Below are positions 53,163-63,150 of a stretch of 64,000 nucleotides of DNA, piece after piece. The stretch is from Hippopus hippopus (Eukaryota > Mollusca > Bivalvia > Cardiida > Cardiidae), in assembly GCA_946811185.2 (NCBI GenBank), contig OX328109.1:15164255-15228254 (forward strand), in the 5' to 3' direction. The position numbers and the translations under genes were made by a program. Within the stretch, counting starts at the first letter, position 1. Each line of letters begins with the position of its first letter. The notes under the pieces were generated by a model. That model saw only the letters and a program-made list of their open reading frames with translations. It made no database searches and had not been told where the DNA came from.

Positions 53163-53512
53163 GCCCGCTGAGCCCCGGTAGCTCTGTCGGTAGCGTACAG
53201 GACTTCAGAACAGTAGGTCGCTGGTTCGATCTCCGGCTCGGCCAATTTCTTTCCGAGGATTGATGATAGTCATTGCGAAAGGATTCATTTCTCTCTCACC
53301 GCTGACCATTGCATCGACGATGTTTCCGTGGGAAAGCAGCCAGTAGCTTGGAAGAATATTGTGCGGAGTACTGGTAAAAGAAACTCCAGGAGAGCATGGA
53401 TAGGTGCACTGCCCGCCGCGATATCATTGAAATAATGTTGAAAACGCTGTTAAACGCCATACAATTAATCGATCAATCAATCAATCAGTCAATGAATGAA
53501 TGAATTAATCGA
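53163..53512 (+). mobile_element. SINE-1, the most complete copy
   Basis: gagccccggtagctctgtcg (A box) and gctggttcgatctccggctc (B box) give a clear tRNA-like head. The body is ggattgatgatagtcattgc .. gtgcggagtactggtaaaag, and the tail CAATCAATCAATCAGTCAAT. TCCTTGGC is duplicated at 53155-53162 and 53513-53520. Confidence 0.9.
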
Positions 53513-53799
53513 TCCTTGGCTCTCAGGATAAATAGAAAGCGTAAGATATTGTCAGCCAATGGCAACATTTGTCATTTTATACTAGACCACATAGATATAC
53601 GTGTATTAAACATGACTTTTCGTTTGCAGAATACAAATAAAAGTGTGACCAAAATACGTGATGATGAACCTTTGAAAGGGTAGAAAATACAGTGGGACAA
53701 GGAGAAAACGATCGAAACCACCTTTCAGAAGCTTATTTTGCCACAGCCATACAAAGGTCGGGGTCGTTTTGGTCAAAGGTTAAAGATTTTGAAATAATC

Positions 53800-54040
53800 G
53801 ACACTTTACCACACAGTCGCAAACTTTTAACGACGTTGTAAAGAGACGGCTTTTGAAAACATTGCGGGAAAAGGAGAAAATGCTGGTAACCAGCATTTTC
53901 TCCTTTTCTCACAATGTTTTCCACCCTATCACAGACATAAATCACCATTTTAGCATCACTGAATTTGTCGTCTGCTAATGTTTTCAATTTCGTCCGGTCC
54001 AAAATTTGCCGTTTGGTAAAGAATTTATCACTATGTAACA
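53800..54040 (-). repeat. PAL-A copy
   Basis: Core 53855-53921; right arm gaatttgtcgtctgctaatg .. ccgtttggtaaagaattta. A PAL-A fragment precedes it at 53670-53780. Confidence 0.87.
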
Positions 54041-54144
54041 TATCGGACACAATTATCAATTGACCTTTGGATAAACCTAACTGACATTTTCATTTTAGCA
54101 ATAAATTCGTACGATAATTGCAGTGTCAAAGTTGCTTTTGTCCA

Positions 54145-54245
54145 AAATGTCTCAGCGAACAATGTAGATCAAAGATCAATCTGCATGTTTTGTGCAGTCT
54201 GATCTTGATCTACGCTGGCCACAGAGGCAACTCAAGTTGTGAAAG
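54145..54245. repeat. PAL-C core copy
   Basis: gtagatcaaagatcaatctg and gcagtctgatcttgatctac; one mismatched pair (atctg vs cagtct remains paired as A-T except one site). Confidence 0.75.
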
Positions 54246-54261
54246 TCTCTTTACGGGCTTT

Positions 54262-54480
54262 CCTCTTTACCAAACAACAAAATTTTAGACTTGTGTAAAA
54301 ATCTAAAGCATTTGCAGACGATAAATAAGATCCCGCTCAATTGATGGAATTCGCTTTGAAAGGTTAGAAGACATTGTAGGAAGAGGAGAAAATGCTTGTT
54401 AGATCTACAAGCGTTTTCTCTTTTTCCTACAATGTCTTTAAAGATACATCTTCACTCGTTTTCATCCACGTTTTTTAACC
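54262..54480 (+). repeat. PAL-A with several paired arm changes
   Basis: Core 54367-54439: gaagacattgtagg pairs with cctacaatgtcttt, and gcttgt pairs with acaagc around tagatct. Each differs from the consensus on both sides. Confidence 0.88.
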
Positions 54481-54715
54481 AATTTTATCTTTATTTTATG
54501 AAGTTATAACCATTCTTGTATCTTTGTGCCAAATACTGCCCCTGACGGTTGCAAGGTTGCACCTAACGGTTAGAAAATGCATTTCATTTTCTGGAGGCTA
54601 TCCCTAGACATTACAACCACAGTTTTCGGTTTAAATCGAAGACAACTCTCTTTGTTTTTTATCCCATACACCTTATAATTATCTATATTTTTTTTAATCT
54701 ACCGTTTGTACAGCT

Positions 54716-55378
54716 AACTATGGTGGCATATTTCTGCCACGAGATACGAGATAGCTATCATGATAATTTTAGAAAACTATCGCGATAACTTAAAGTTTCC
54801 TGGAAATTTTAAAGTTTCCTGAAAAAATATCACGATAAACCTAATATTTTAACTCAAAATTTCTCAATGGTGCATGAAGCTGACATTCGAGATAAAATTA
54901 TCGTGATAGTTCTATCCGTCTCTTGATATCTATAAATAGAACATTCACCATTTGGATGAGCTCGGTAGTTTTTGACTTCACAAGATTGCAGTAAGTAGAA
55001 ATTCGAATTATCACTTGTAGATTAATTGGTAAATTTTGACAAGACCCGAAATAAACAGAAATCTGTAAAATCACAAAGACGACTCGAAATGCCTCCAACG
55101 AACAACTTTAAAACCATTGAGGGAAAAAGGCAAATTCATAATGTTGTAGACGAAGATGTTCCGAAACCGTATCTAAATATAGATACCGTGAATGCCAGTT
55201 GTGGGCAAGAAAGCAAAAAAAAAACCATGCTAACAGTTAGAATTATCGCAATATTTTTATCTTGAAAATTTTTATTATCTAGATTATATTTCCAGGAAAC
55301 TTTGTTTTATCACGATAGTTCTCCTAAATTATCGCAATAGCTATCTCGTATCTCGCGACAGAAATATGACACCATAGC
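54716..55378. mobile_element. TIR element (~660 bp) flanked by GCTAAC
   Basis: The left terminus tatggtggcatatttctgcc and the right terminus gacagaaatatgacaccata are inverted repeats extending about 75 bp (with gatacgagatagctat in both). GCTAAC lies on both sides. The interior 54960-55260 includes a 79-codon ORF with no visible domain. Confidence 0.8.
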
Positions 55379-55567
55379 TAACTAACGTTAGATCCTACAC
55401 AATGACAAGTTTTAACAGCGTTTGCTTACTCTCTGGCTGTAAAGATACCACTAAATAGATAGGTTTCTTATTCAGGGTCGTTAAAACGTGGAGGATTGTT
55501 TGCCGGACAGGGTGTACCAAATTTCGCAATGATATTTAAATCTTAGTTCAGTTTGATTAAATACATA

Positions 55568-55840
55568 TGAGTCAGGCTCTGGAATTAGAGGGTTTAATGC
55601 ATCTCCGTGATGCATTATACCAAGCAAGTCATCAAATAATTATGGATCCATAAGATCAATTCTATCCAACGACCGATTGCATCATGACGTTGAATTATCC
55701 TTTGTCATGCAGAAAATTAACAAGTCGCGAAAAGTTTCGACTCATGTCAGCCTGCGCAGTCCGCGCAGGCTGACATGAGTCGATACTTTTTGCATCTATG
55801 CTTTACTAGTAATGCCCCTTTTTACGGAGCATCGCTCATA
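55568..55840. repeat. PAL-B copy
   Basis: From gagtcaggctctggaattag to tttttacggagcatcgctca. Perfect centre ctcatgtcagcctgcgcagt with cgcgcaggctgacatgag. Confidence 0.87.
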
Positions 55841-56043
55841 ATTTATACATGTACCTACTTAGTAACTAATTATCTAAACTAAACGGAAAAGTTTAGTCCG
55901 ATTCATGGAATTTAGCACTTTGTAAAACTTGTGGGAAACAGGAATAAAAACAGTAAAAACACGGTTTGATGTGAAGATATACTTTACTTAATATTTTGCA
56001 CAAACTTTAGTTTTTGATTCGACACCCGAGAGAGAACATTGTC

Positions 56044-56385
56044 ATGGCGCCATCCAAGGAAGAGAAAAAATTTCTTCTGAAGCTGATAGAAGAATACCGC
56101 AGCATTCCAGCCCTTTGGAAGGTGAACAGTAAGGATTACAATGATCTAAATAAAAGAGATGTCGCCAATAAGCATCTTCTGGTCAAATACCGTGAATGGT
56201 ACAAGGACGGAAGGTACGATGAGCTGAAGGAGACGATCAACTCACTTCGGAAGAAATTCAGCAAGGAATTGAAAAAGGTCAACGACTCGCAAAAGTCCGG
56301 CGCCGGAACAAAAGAAATTTGTAAGCCGTCACTATGGTGTTTCGATGCTCTTATGTGCCTGAGTGACCGGGAAACGCCGGTGTAA
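56044..56385 (+). CDS. MADF-domain (Adf-1-like) protein segment, 113 codons
   Basis: The frame reads MAPSKEEKKFLLKLIEEYRS, IPALWKVNSKDYNDLNKRD, then LRKKFSKELKKVNDSQKSGA and KPSLWCFDALMCLSD. This spacing of aromatic residues (the ALW, the central LRKKF helix and the SLWCFDAL end) is that of a MADF domain, a Myb/SANT-like DNA-binding fold found in Adf-1-type regulators and in Harbinger-type accessory proteins. The ATG at 56044 (gtcATGg) is preferred; in-frame codons extend upstream to 56014 without another ATG. The domain looks complete, but the frame ends GTG TAA inside a hairpin (56371-56470). GTGTAA at 56380 could instead be a splice donor, which would make this a first or internal exon. 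No promoter, second exon or poly(A) signal was recognised. Codon use is less AT-biased than its surroundings. Confidence 0.75.
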   Translation: MAPSKEEKKFLLKLIEEYRSIPALWKVNSKDYNDLNKRDVANKHLLVKYREWYKDGRYDELKETINSLRKKFSKELKKVNDSQKSGAGTKEICKPSLWCFDALMCLSDRETPV

Positions 56386-56470
56386 TGCAGAGAAATGACC
56401 CTTCCCTACAAAATAACCCATGGGTCATTTTGTAGGGGAGGGTCAATTCTCGGCATTACACCGGCATTTC
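56371..56470. repeat. 100-bp hairpin overlapping the end of the MADF frame
   Basis: gaaacgccggtgtaatgcag pairs with cggcattacaccggcatttc, and gacccttccctacaaaat with attttgtaggggagggtc. The turn is at aacccatgggt. Confidence 0.88.
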
Positions 56471-56518
56471 ACAAAGCTGTTCATGAATCTAAAATAAGTT
56501 ACGAAAGTGCGAGTTTGA

Positions 56519-56875
56519 TATCAGAGTCATGCTCGGTGAAAAGGGGTATTTGATGCATCTGCAAACATTTTCGACCCAGGAGAGCCTGTGCAGACCGGGG
56601 TCGAAACTATTTGAGCCATGCTCTTGCAAAAGGGGGCTTAATGCATCTCCGTGATGCATAATACTATGCGAGTCATCACATATGTATGGATGCATAAAAT
56701 CCATTTGGTCCTGCCACCGAGTGGATCTTGAGGTAGTATAGTCCTTTGACATACAGAAAATTGACTCATGGCGAAAAGTTTCGGCCCAGGTCAGCCTGCG
56801 CGGACTGCGCAGGCTGACCTGGGTCGATATTTTTCGCAGATGCATTAAGCCCCCTTTTCACAGAGCATGGCTCAT
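56519..56875. repeat. PAL-B fragment (56519-56612) followed by a complete PAL-B (56613-56873)
   Basis: The fragment keeps gtcatgctcggtgaaaaggg and a shrunken centre. The full copy runs ccatgctcttgcaaaagggg to cacagagcatggctca with arms cccaggtcagcctgcgcgga / gcgcaggctgacctggg. Confidence 0.83.
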
Positions 56876-56934
56876 TTGCTTCTTTTTTTGTAAATATTCT
56901 ACATGTCCAAGGACCATTCTACCTTATATTGTAT

Positions 56935-57500
56935 CAAAATAAGCCATGCTTTGTGAAAAAAGCATCTCCTCCTTTTTCCCACATTGTTTTCTACCCTATT
57001 AAAGACAAATTCCATCGTTCGAGCAACATTAAAATTATTGTCTGCAAATACTTTCAATGTCGGAAAGTCTACATTTTTGTCGTGAGGTACCGGGTGAAAA
57101 GATGCTTTGTATGGGCGTCTGCGCCGATTAAATGATCAGATATACAAATTTTATTCTGCACCTTAGGGTTAAAGTTTGATTTAAAAAAAAAGAAAACTGC
57201 AAACAGTTATAAATTGAATGCAATCGTGATCTACGCCAACTTGCATCTACTTAAATCCCACATAGCTGCCAAAAGTAAATAATAGTGTGGTAAAATGTAT
57301 TGATATATAAGTTATAACAACAACCAGGTCACAAGTCAGATACGCTGACCACTGAGCTACACAACGGGCCAATACATGGGATAGTGTGGTAAAAGGTAAA
57401 ATAAAAAAAAAGATTGAAAATGTCAACATTTTCTCATTTTCTCACATCGTTTTCAAAGAGTTCGGCAGGCTCTTTGCTCAGGGTCTTTCAAACACGCAAC
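56935..57500. repeat. PAL-A fragments and a SINE-2 head
   Basis: The PAL-A right half is at 56965-57110 (cccacattgttttctaccct, gtcgtgaggtaccggg). The minus SINE-2 head is at 57325-57370 (ggtcacaagtcagatacgct). A PAL-A remnant is at 57395-57515 (ttctcacatcgttttcaaag). Confidence 0.6.
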
Positions 57501-57589
57501 ATCGCGGCAAAAGGGTTACATAAAGGCTATTACATGAAGCTTAAAAGTTTCAAAACTAAGTTAAAAGTTGCAAAGTCGCTCTAGTATCT

Positions 57590-57775
57590 TTTGTTTACCT
57601 TTTACATGATTTTAGAATTTAGTTTTCTACCAGCGACTTAGACTTGGAACGACCGTACAATACTAGTAACAGATAGTCATCTTCACAATATTTTCCATAC
57701 TTTTAAATGGTATGATTTAAATCTTAATATATTTTAACACCTGTATTGTTTACTTTTGGCTGCTATTGTGCCTTT
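57590..57775. repeat. Unnamed dispersed repeat, copy 1
   Basis: Matches 60845-61023 in order: aatttagttttctaccagcg, taacagatagtcatcttcac, atttaaatcttaatat and ttgtttacttttggctgct. Confidence 0.7.
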
Positions 57776-58110
57776 AAATAGTGGGATGGAATCGTGATTT
57801 ACGTCACTATGCGTTTTAGCATGTCAAAAAGGTATAACAAAAATATAGCGCCGTTCCAAATAGTATAATCGAAGAAATAAAAATGTTCAGTCACGGATCA
57901 GGTAGCAGACAATAAGAGATAACGGATGAAACGAAGGGAAACGACACGACATATATCCGCTTTTCATTCTTTTTTGTTATTCAGATTTCTAAAAATAGCA
58001 CATCTGTACGTGGTTGCATTGCCCAAATTCTTTTCACACACCCCTCCCCCCGAAACACACGTGGAATTTGCAGCTTTGAAAATATCATTGTAATGTTTTG
58101 AATATCTCAG
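57776..58110. other. No recognised gene or repeat
   Basis: Mixed sequence with a CCCCTCCCCCC stretch near 58042; no family motif. Confidence 0.4.
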
Positions 58111-58117
58111 TATGAAT

Positions 58118-58710
58118 GAGCCATGCTCATGGCTTAATACATCTACAAAAGTATCGACTCATGTCAGCCTGCGCAGTCCGCGCAGGCTGACATTGGTCGA
58201 AACTTTTTGCTTTTGGTTGATTGATTGATTGTATGGTGTTAAACGCCTTTGTCAACATTATTTCAGTTATATCACGGCGGCCAGTGCACTTATCCATGCT
58301 TTCCTGAAGTTTCTTTTACCAGTACTCTGCACAATATTCTTTCCAAGCCACTGGCCTCTTTTCCCACATAAATATCGTCGAGACAATTGTCAGCGGTGAG
58401 GGAGGAATGAATCCTGTCGCAATGACTATCATCAATCCTCGGAAAGAAATTGCCCAAGCCGGGGATCGAGCCTGGGATCGAGCCAGCGACCCCCTATTCT
58501 TGAGTCCTGTACGCTTTCAACTGCACTATACCTGGGCTCGGCTTTTTGCTTTTGGTCGATTTTCTGCTTGTCAAAGGACCAGCGTACCGCATAATTCAGT
58601 CGGTTATACACAAAATGAATTTTATGGATCCATAATAACGTGACCATTTGCTCGGTATCATGCATCACAGAGATGCATTAAACCCCCTTATGTTGGCACG
58701 CGTCTCAAAT
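58118..58710. mobile_element. PAL-B split by a minus-strand SINE-1, 15-bp target duplication
   Basis: PAL-B left part ccatgctcatggcttaatac with palindrome gcctgcgcagtccgcgcagg. CTTTTTGCTTTTGGT occurs at 58203-58217 and 58542-58556. Between them lies a SINE-1 on the minus strand with a TTGATTGATTGATTG tail and gcactatacctgggctcgg as its inverted 5' end. PAL-B resumes at cgattttctgcttgtcaaag. Confidence 0.93.
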
Positions 58711-58793
58711 CGTTGTGTCTTGCAAGAAAGTGACACGAGAAAAAAAAATGATTTATTTACAAAAATGATAGACGGCGTACAAGATATATAAGA

Positions 58794-58937
58794 TCTGACA
58801 TGAGTTGGCTTTTGAGATAAAATTTTATTAAACGAGTCTACGGAAAATGTTATTAAGCGAGCCTTTGGAGAGCTTAATAACATTTTTTCTTGGCGAGTTT
58901 AATAAAATTTTATCTCAAACGCAAACTCATGTCAGAT
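58794..58937. repeat. Foldback hairpin
   Basis: tctgacatgagttggctttt at 58794 pairs with the segment ending gcaaactcatgtcaga at 58937. Inner arms tttgagataaaattttatta and taataaaattttatctcaaa, with further pairing of aatgttattaagc / gcttaataacatt. Confidence 0.88.
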
Positions 58938-59109
58938 TCTTTTTATCACATACCGATATTTCACAAATTATTGATCAGAAGATGCGAAACCATTCTATGC
59001 ACCCGCGGTAATATCCATAAAACCCATTCACTAGAACTATGAAATACGTACAAAATGACGTCAAAAATGACGTCACATAATTGTGATATTACACGTGTAT
59101 GAGATATAG

Positions 59110-59252
59110 AGAATAGATGGTTGGTGTCTTGGATGGGTTAAGTTTATCGGGCAAGGCGGAGGAATTTATCTGGTGAGCCGAAGGCGAACCGGATAAATTT
59201 CGGAGCCGAGCCCGATAAACTTAACCCATCCAAGACACCAACCATCTATTCT
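59110..59252. repeat. Foldback hairpin with near-perfect 60-bp arms
   Basis: agaatagatggttggtgtct and agacaccaaccatctattct; then tggatgggttaagtttatcg and cgataaacttaacccatcca; then aatttatctgg / ccggataaattt. A partial copy of the right arm is at 59330-59405. Confidence 0.92.
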
Positions 59253-59409
59253 ATTTATCCTGTCACTCACTGTAACGGAACAAAACAAAACAAAACAAAC
59301 GAAAAAAAAAAACATTGATAAAGACCGTACCTTTAATAAATTTCCGGAGCCGAGCCTGATCGACTTTCCCAATCCAAGACACCAAACGTCTATTTTATTT
59401 ATCCCTTTT

Positions 59410-60030
59410 CTCAATTACAATCCAAAATCCGACTAAATTAAACATTTCGTTCGAAATAAGGCAAATATTGACATCTTTCTCACTAGATCTATGAGAAACT
59501 TTAAAAAATGAAGAACCGTGTTTACAAAACCCTCTGGATATGCAGCTGCAATAATGACGTCATGAATGATATTGGCTACGTCATAATTAGTGAACGTGAC
59601 GTATATCCGCAGAAAAAATATTAAACGAGCAAAAGTATTCGCTAGCGATTACTTCATTCATTACGGCAGTAAGAGGCTTGGTTGAAAATAGTCCCAGTCA
59701 GCAAGTGCGCACTTAGCAGTCACGTGACCAACTGACGGATAACAAAAAAAATATACGGCACCCTGTTATCCGTCAGGTAAACCCGGAAGTGACGGGATAA
59801 AAGAAAATTCGTAATGGGTATATTACACTGAAAACAGGGAGGTTATGTGATAAAATGGAATATGAATATTAAAACTCTTTTGCGGTTCAATATGAGCGAG
59901 CGTCAAGAAAAGTTACCACACCATCCAGCGGTTGTCCCTTTTTTTCCGCACTATTTTGCATATTGTTGAAAAGTATCGTTTTCATTTAGACATATTTTTC
60001 AAGATCGCATGTTAATCCAACAGTTCATCC
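59410..60030. other. No recognised gene; short inverted repeat
   Basis: tgacggataaca and tgttatccgtca (59731-59777) form a 12-bp stem with a ~22-base loop. Otherwise no family match. Confidence 0.45.
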
Positions 60031-60036
60031 TTGGAA

Positions 60037-60285
60037 GCCCTGCTAGGAAGCTCAGTTGTCAGCGTATCTGACTCGTGGCCTTGCGGTTGCCGGTTCTATA
60101 CTCGTTTGAGGCAAGCTTTCCTATTGGCGATTTTTCGTCTCTCATCTCTGATGTATGTGAAGTAGTCAGTGGCTTGGAAAGAGTCGTGTGAGAAAGCCTG
60201 GAAACAAATGTATAGGTACACTGACTGCCGTGCTATGACCTAAGCTGATAAAACGGCGTCAAACTCCAATACAAACCAAATCAGC
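60037..60285 (+). mobile_element. SINE-2 copy
   Basis: gctaggaagctcagttgtca (A box), gttgccggttctatactcg (B box), gaggcaagctttcctattgg, ctgataaaacggcgtcaaac. Confidence 0.83.
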
Positions 60286-60506
60286 TTTAGAAAAAGAGCC
60301 GTTGCTGCTTTAACTGACGAGTCCAAAAACACACGTGAAGTGTAGTTGTATAATAATCGGTTACAGCTAATCCAAATGTTCAGACCTGGACATACCTTTA
60401 TACCCTTCACAATTAATCTATCGGATATTCAACATTCCATTTTTCTAAAATAGCATGTGACGTCTTAATGGATACCATTTAGTGCTATGTAGCAAACCCG
60501 GTTTCA

Positions 60507-60683
60507 CCAACCATCCTTAATAACATTCTTAGTCGTTGTACTCAGAGATTTTCTAAATTTGAAAGTAACACAACTTCTGATTGGCTAAACCAAATGGTTT
60601 AGCCAATCAGAAGTTGTGATACATTCAAATTTAGTAAATATATTCAGGATAATAAGACTATGAACGTTTTTAAGAATGGTTGG
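60507..60683. repeat. Palindromic foldback element
   Basis: Ends accaaccatccttaa and ttaagaatggttgga. Centre acttctgattggctaaacc / ggtttagccaatcagaagt, meeting at aaccaaatggtt. Relatives lie at 11690-11880 and 47730-47785. Confidence 0.87.
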
Positions 60684-60844
60684 AGAATACAGACCCTGCA
60701 GGTGCCTCTAAGATCGGTACAATTAGGTAAAAAAAAAAAACTTTTAGGACCAGAAGATGACAATCTGTCGGTTCAAGAGCTAGTCCCTTGCAGAAAAACA
60801 TTAAAAGAAGACAAAAAGAAAACAAATAGAGCGACCTGGCAACT

Positions 60845-61023
60845 TTAAACTTAGTTTTAAAATTCATTAAAATCTGCCAGCGACTAACTCTTGGACCGAC
60901 TGCACAATAACAGATTGTCACCTTCACAATCATTTCCCTACTTTAAAATGATTTTATTTAAATCTAAATGCACTGTAGCACGCCCATCGCCCATTGTTTA
61001 CTTTTGGCCGCTATTTGGACTTT
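60845..61023. repeat. Unnamed dispersed repeat, copy 2
   Basis: Partner of 57590-57775; shares tttagttttaaaattcatta-type, taacagattgtcaccttcac and ttgtttacttttggccgct. Confidence 0.7.
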
Positions 61024-61458
61024 AAGAATGGTTGATGATTACATGTTGCTTTTAACAAGCATCTTAGAAAAACGAGAAAATGTCCATGGTCTTCTACCCC
61101 ATTCGATGACGGATGGAAGAACGGACGGATAGGCAGGCACACGGACGGATGGACCGGTGGACGTTTAATCCCTCGACGGGAATGGAAGGAATTGTCTCGG
61201 ATATCAACGATGATTGAATTTACATGAGCCGTGCTCTGGCAAAAGGAGGTATAATGCATCTCCGTGATGCATTATACCAAGCATGCCATCACAAAATTAA
61301 GGACCAATAAAGTACTTTTTCTACATTAACCAACTGAATCATGAGATATACCTTTGACCTGCAGGAAACTGACCAATAGCAAAAAAGTGTCGATTCAGGT
61401 CAGCCTGCGCGGACTGCGCAGGCTGACCTGGGTCGATACTTTTTGCAGAAGCATTATT

Positions 61459-62050
61459 GTACAATATGTATACCGCAGCAGCCGTATTGATGCAGAAAAA
61501 GGTTTAGTTAATTGGGTGTCAAACATTAAAACGCTTCTATGTGATCACGGTTTTAACTATGTATGGAATGATCCAAATTGTATAGATCCAAAATTGTTTC
61601 TGAGACAGTTTGCACAGACTGTTAAAGATAATTTTATACAGAATTGGTTTAATGGTATCGAGTCTTCAACAACACTGAAACTCTACAGTCATGTGAAAAC
61701 AAGCTTTTGTTGCGAAGACTACTTGAATTGCATTCCCCAGATCATTGCGATATCACTTATCAAGACTTCGGATGTCTGCACATGATTTGAGAAATAGAAT
61801 AAGACGCGAAGAAAGATATTGTCGGTGCTGCAACTCCTCCGATCTTGAGGATGAATATCATTTCATTTTAATTTGTCCTTGCTTTAACGAAATCCGAAAG
61901 AAATATGTAAACGACTTTTATACAAAACGTCCAAGCGTCTTTAAATTCATAAATTTATTATCTAAACCGGACAAGAGCACAATCTACAAACTTGCCCAGT
62001 ACATAAAAGAAGCATCTGCTCAAAGGATATTGTTACTTAGGCAACGATAG
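61459..62050 (+). pseudogene. LINE ORF2 C-terminal remnant, frameshifted
   Basis: Frame 1 carries VNWVSNIKTLLCDHGFNYVW, LRQFAQTVKDNFIQNWFNGI and LKLYSHVKTSFCCEDYL. Frame 2, entered around 61735-61745, carries LRYHLSRLRMSAHDLRNRI, REERYCRCCNSSDLEDEYHF and FILICPCFNEIRKKYV, ending at TAG 62048-62050. The C-x2-C-x9-H-x4-C cluster is the zinc-knuckle-like motif common at the C-terminus of many LINE proteins. The endonuclease and polymerase domains are missing, so it cannot move on its own. The frameshift is one small indel near the Cys-Ile-Pro of frame 1. Confidence 0.85.
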
Positions 62051-63122
62051 TTTATACTTGAATTTTACTTTTTTCTATGCATTTTTCGTTGAATGACATT
62101 GTGTTTGTATAATTGCTTTTTCGTTAAGCATTTGTAGCGCTTATACTCATAGATAGGAGATCATGGAAATGCTGTATGCAATCATCCTTCATTTTGTAAG
62201 TCTGCTGAAACGCTCTCGCACGTTTTGGATAGCGTTGATCTGGGATCATAATGCATAATGTGTGCGGTCCGATCCTGATCTTCTTTGCCAGCAAAAGACA
62301 GTTTAGTTTTAATTTGTATTTCATGCAGGAATATTTATTGGGTTTGGCGCTTCGAAGGCTTGCACCCAAAGGTTTATATTCATGTTTATTTTTCATTAAA
62401 TGTAATGTCTTCAGGTTCGATACCTTTCTATCGGCATTTTTCTATATAGTAGGCAAATAAATGTTCGGTGCTGTTGAATAAACTTTATTTCATGTGAGAC
62501 GTAAATAGGGCTTTTGCCGAGAATATTACTCGAACAAATTGATATGAAATGAATGACCTCTATTACCATATATTACATGCTTGAATTATTGTCCCAACTT
62601 AGCTTCGGCTAATGTCGTCTGCATGCGGAACTATGTGCACGTTTTTCAACTCTTTATGCTGCTTATAGATTCATTTTGTTTTAATGAATACTATTATAAT
62701 ACTTGAAATACATGTAAGCATGAATTTTTCGGTTTAAAATGATAATACATGGCGGGTTACATAGATCTAAGATGCAGTCTGATCTTGGTCTATGTCATCC
62801 GTAAACTTCTCCTTGTTTATCTATGTTTTCAAAAGCCCTGTACATTTGGGTTGATTGTGGCACGACAAGGGTCAAACTCGACATTTACCGTTGACAGAAT
62901 TTTAGTATCGTCCGATAATACTCGATGATGCAAATATTCATCCTTTAATTATTCTTTGCATAAAGGTCAATTTCAGGTTATTTTGTCCGATTAATACTAG
63001 CTAGGTACTGGTATGCAACTGGTACTGTCATGCTCGCCTGGTATCTGGTGAAATTTCATCTATATTATTTATGTATTTTCATAAACTATGTACGACTTTG
63101 TACTCGTTATAAAATAAAATAT

Positions 63123-63150
63123 GTTCTGTTCTGTTCTGTTCTGTTCTGTT
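63123..63150 (+). repeat. (TGTTC)n LINE tail
   Basis: Five to six tgttc units directly after ataaaatatgttc. Confidence 0.92.

Larger units (their letters stand above)
61457..63150 (+). mobile_element. 5'-truncated non-LTR retrotransposon (LINE)
   Basis: It keeps only the C-terminal end of the reverse-transcriptase ORF (61459-62050), followed by about 1.1 kb of 3' sequence. It ends tataaaataaaatatg and then five to six TGTTC units (63123-63150) rather than poly(A). Short tandem 3' tails of this kind are known for CR1/L2-type LINEs. PAL-C-like remnants (62235-62285, 62755-62805) lie in the 3' part. Confidence 0.85.

Noticed and set aside
53163..53240. tRNA gene
   Set aside because: It is the head of a complete SINE-1 with tail and target duplication.
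60660..60848. 62-codon ORF with Lys-rich tail
   Set aside because: It starts inside the 60507-60683 hairpin and has no recognisable domain or splice context.
61354..61458. N-terminal extension of the LINE ORF
   Set aside because: These codons lie in the PAL-B host, upstream of the mapped LINE insertion point.
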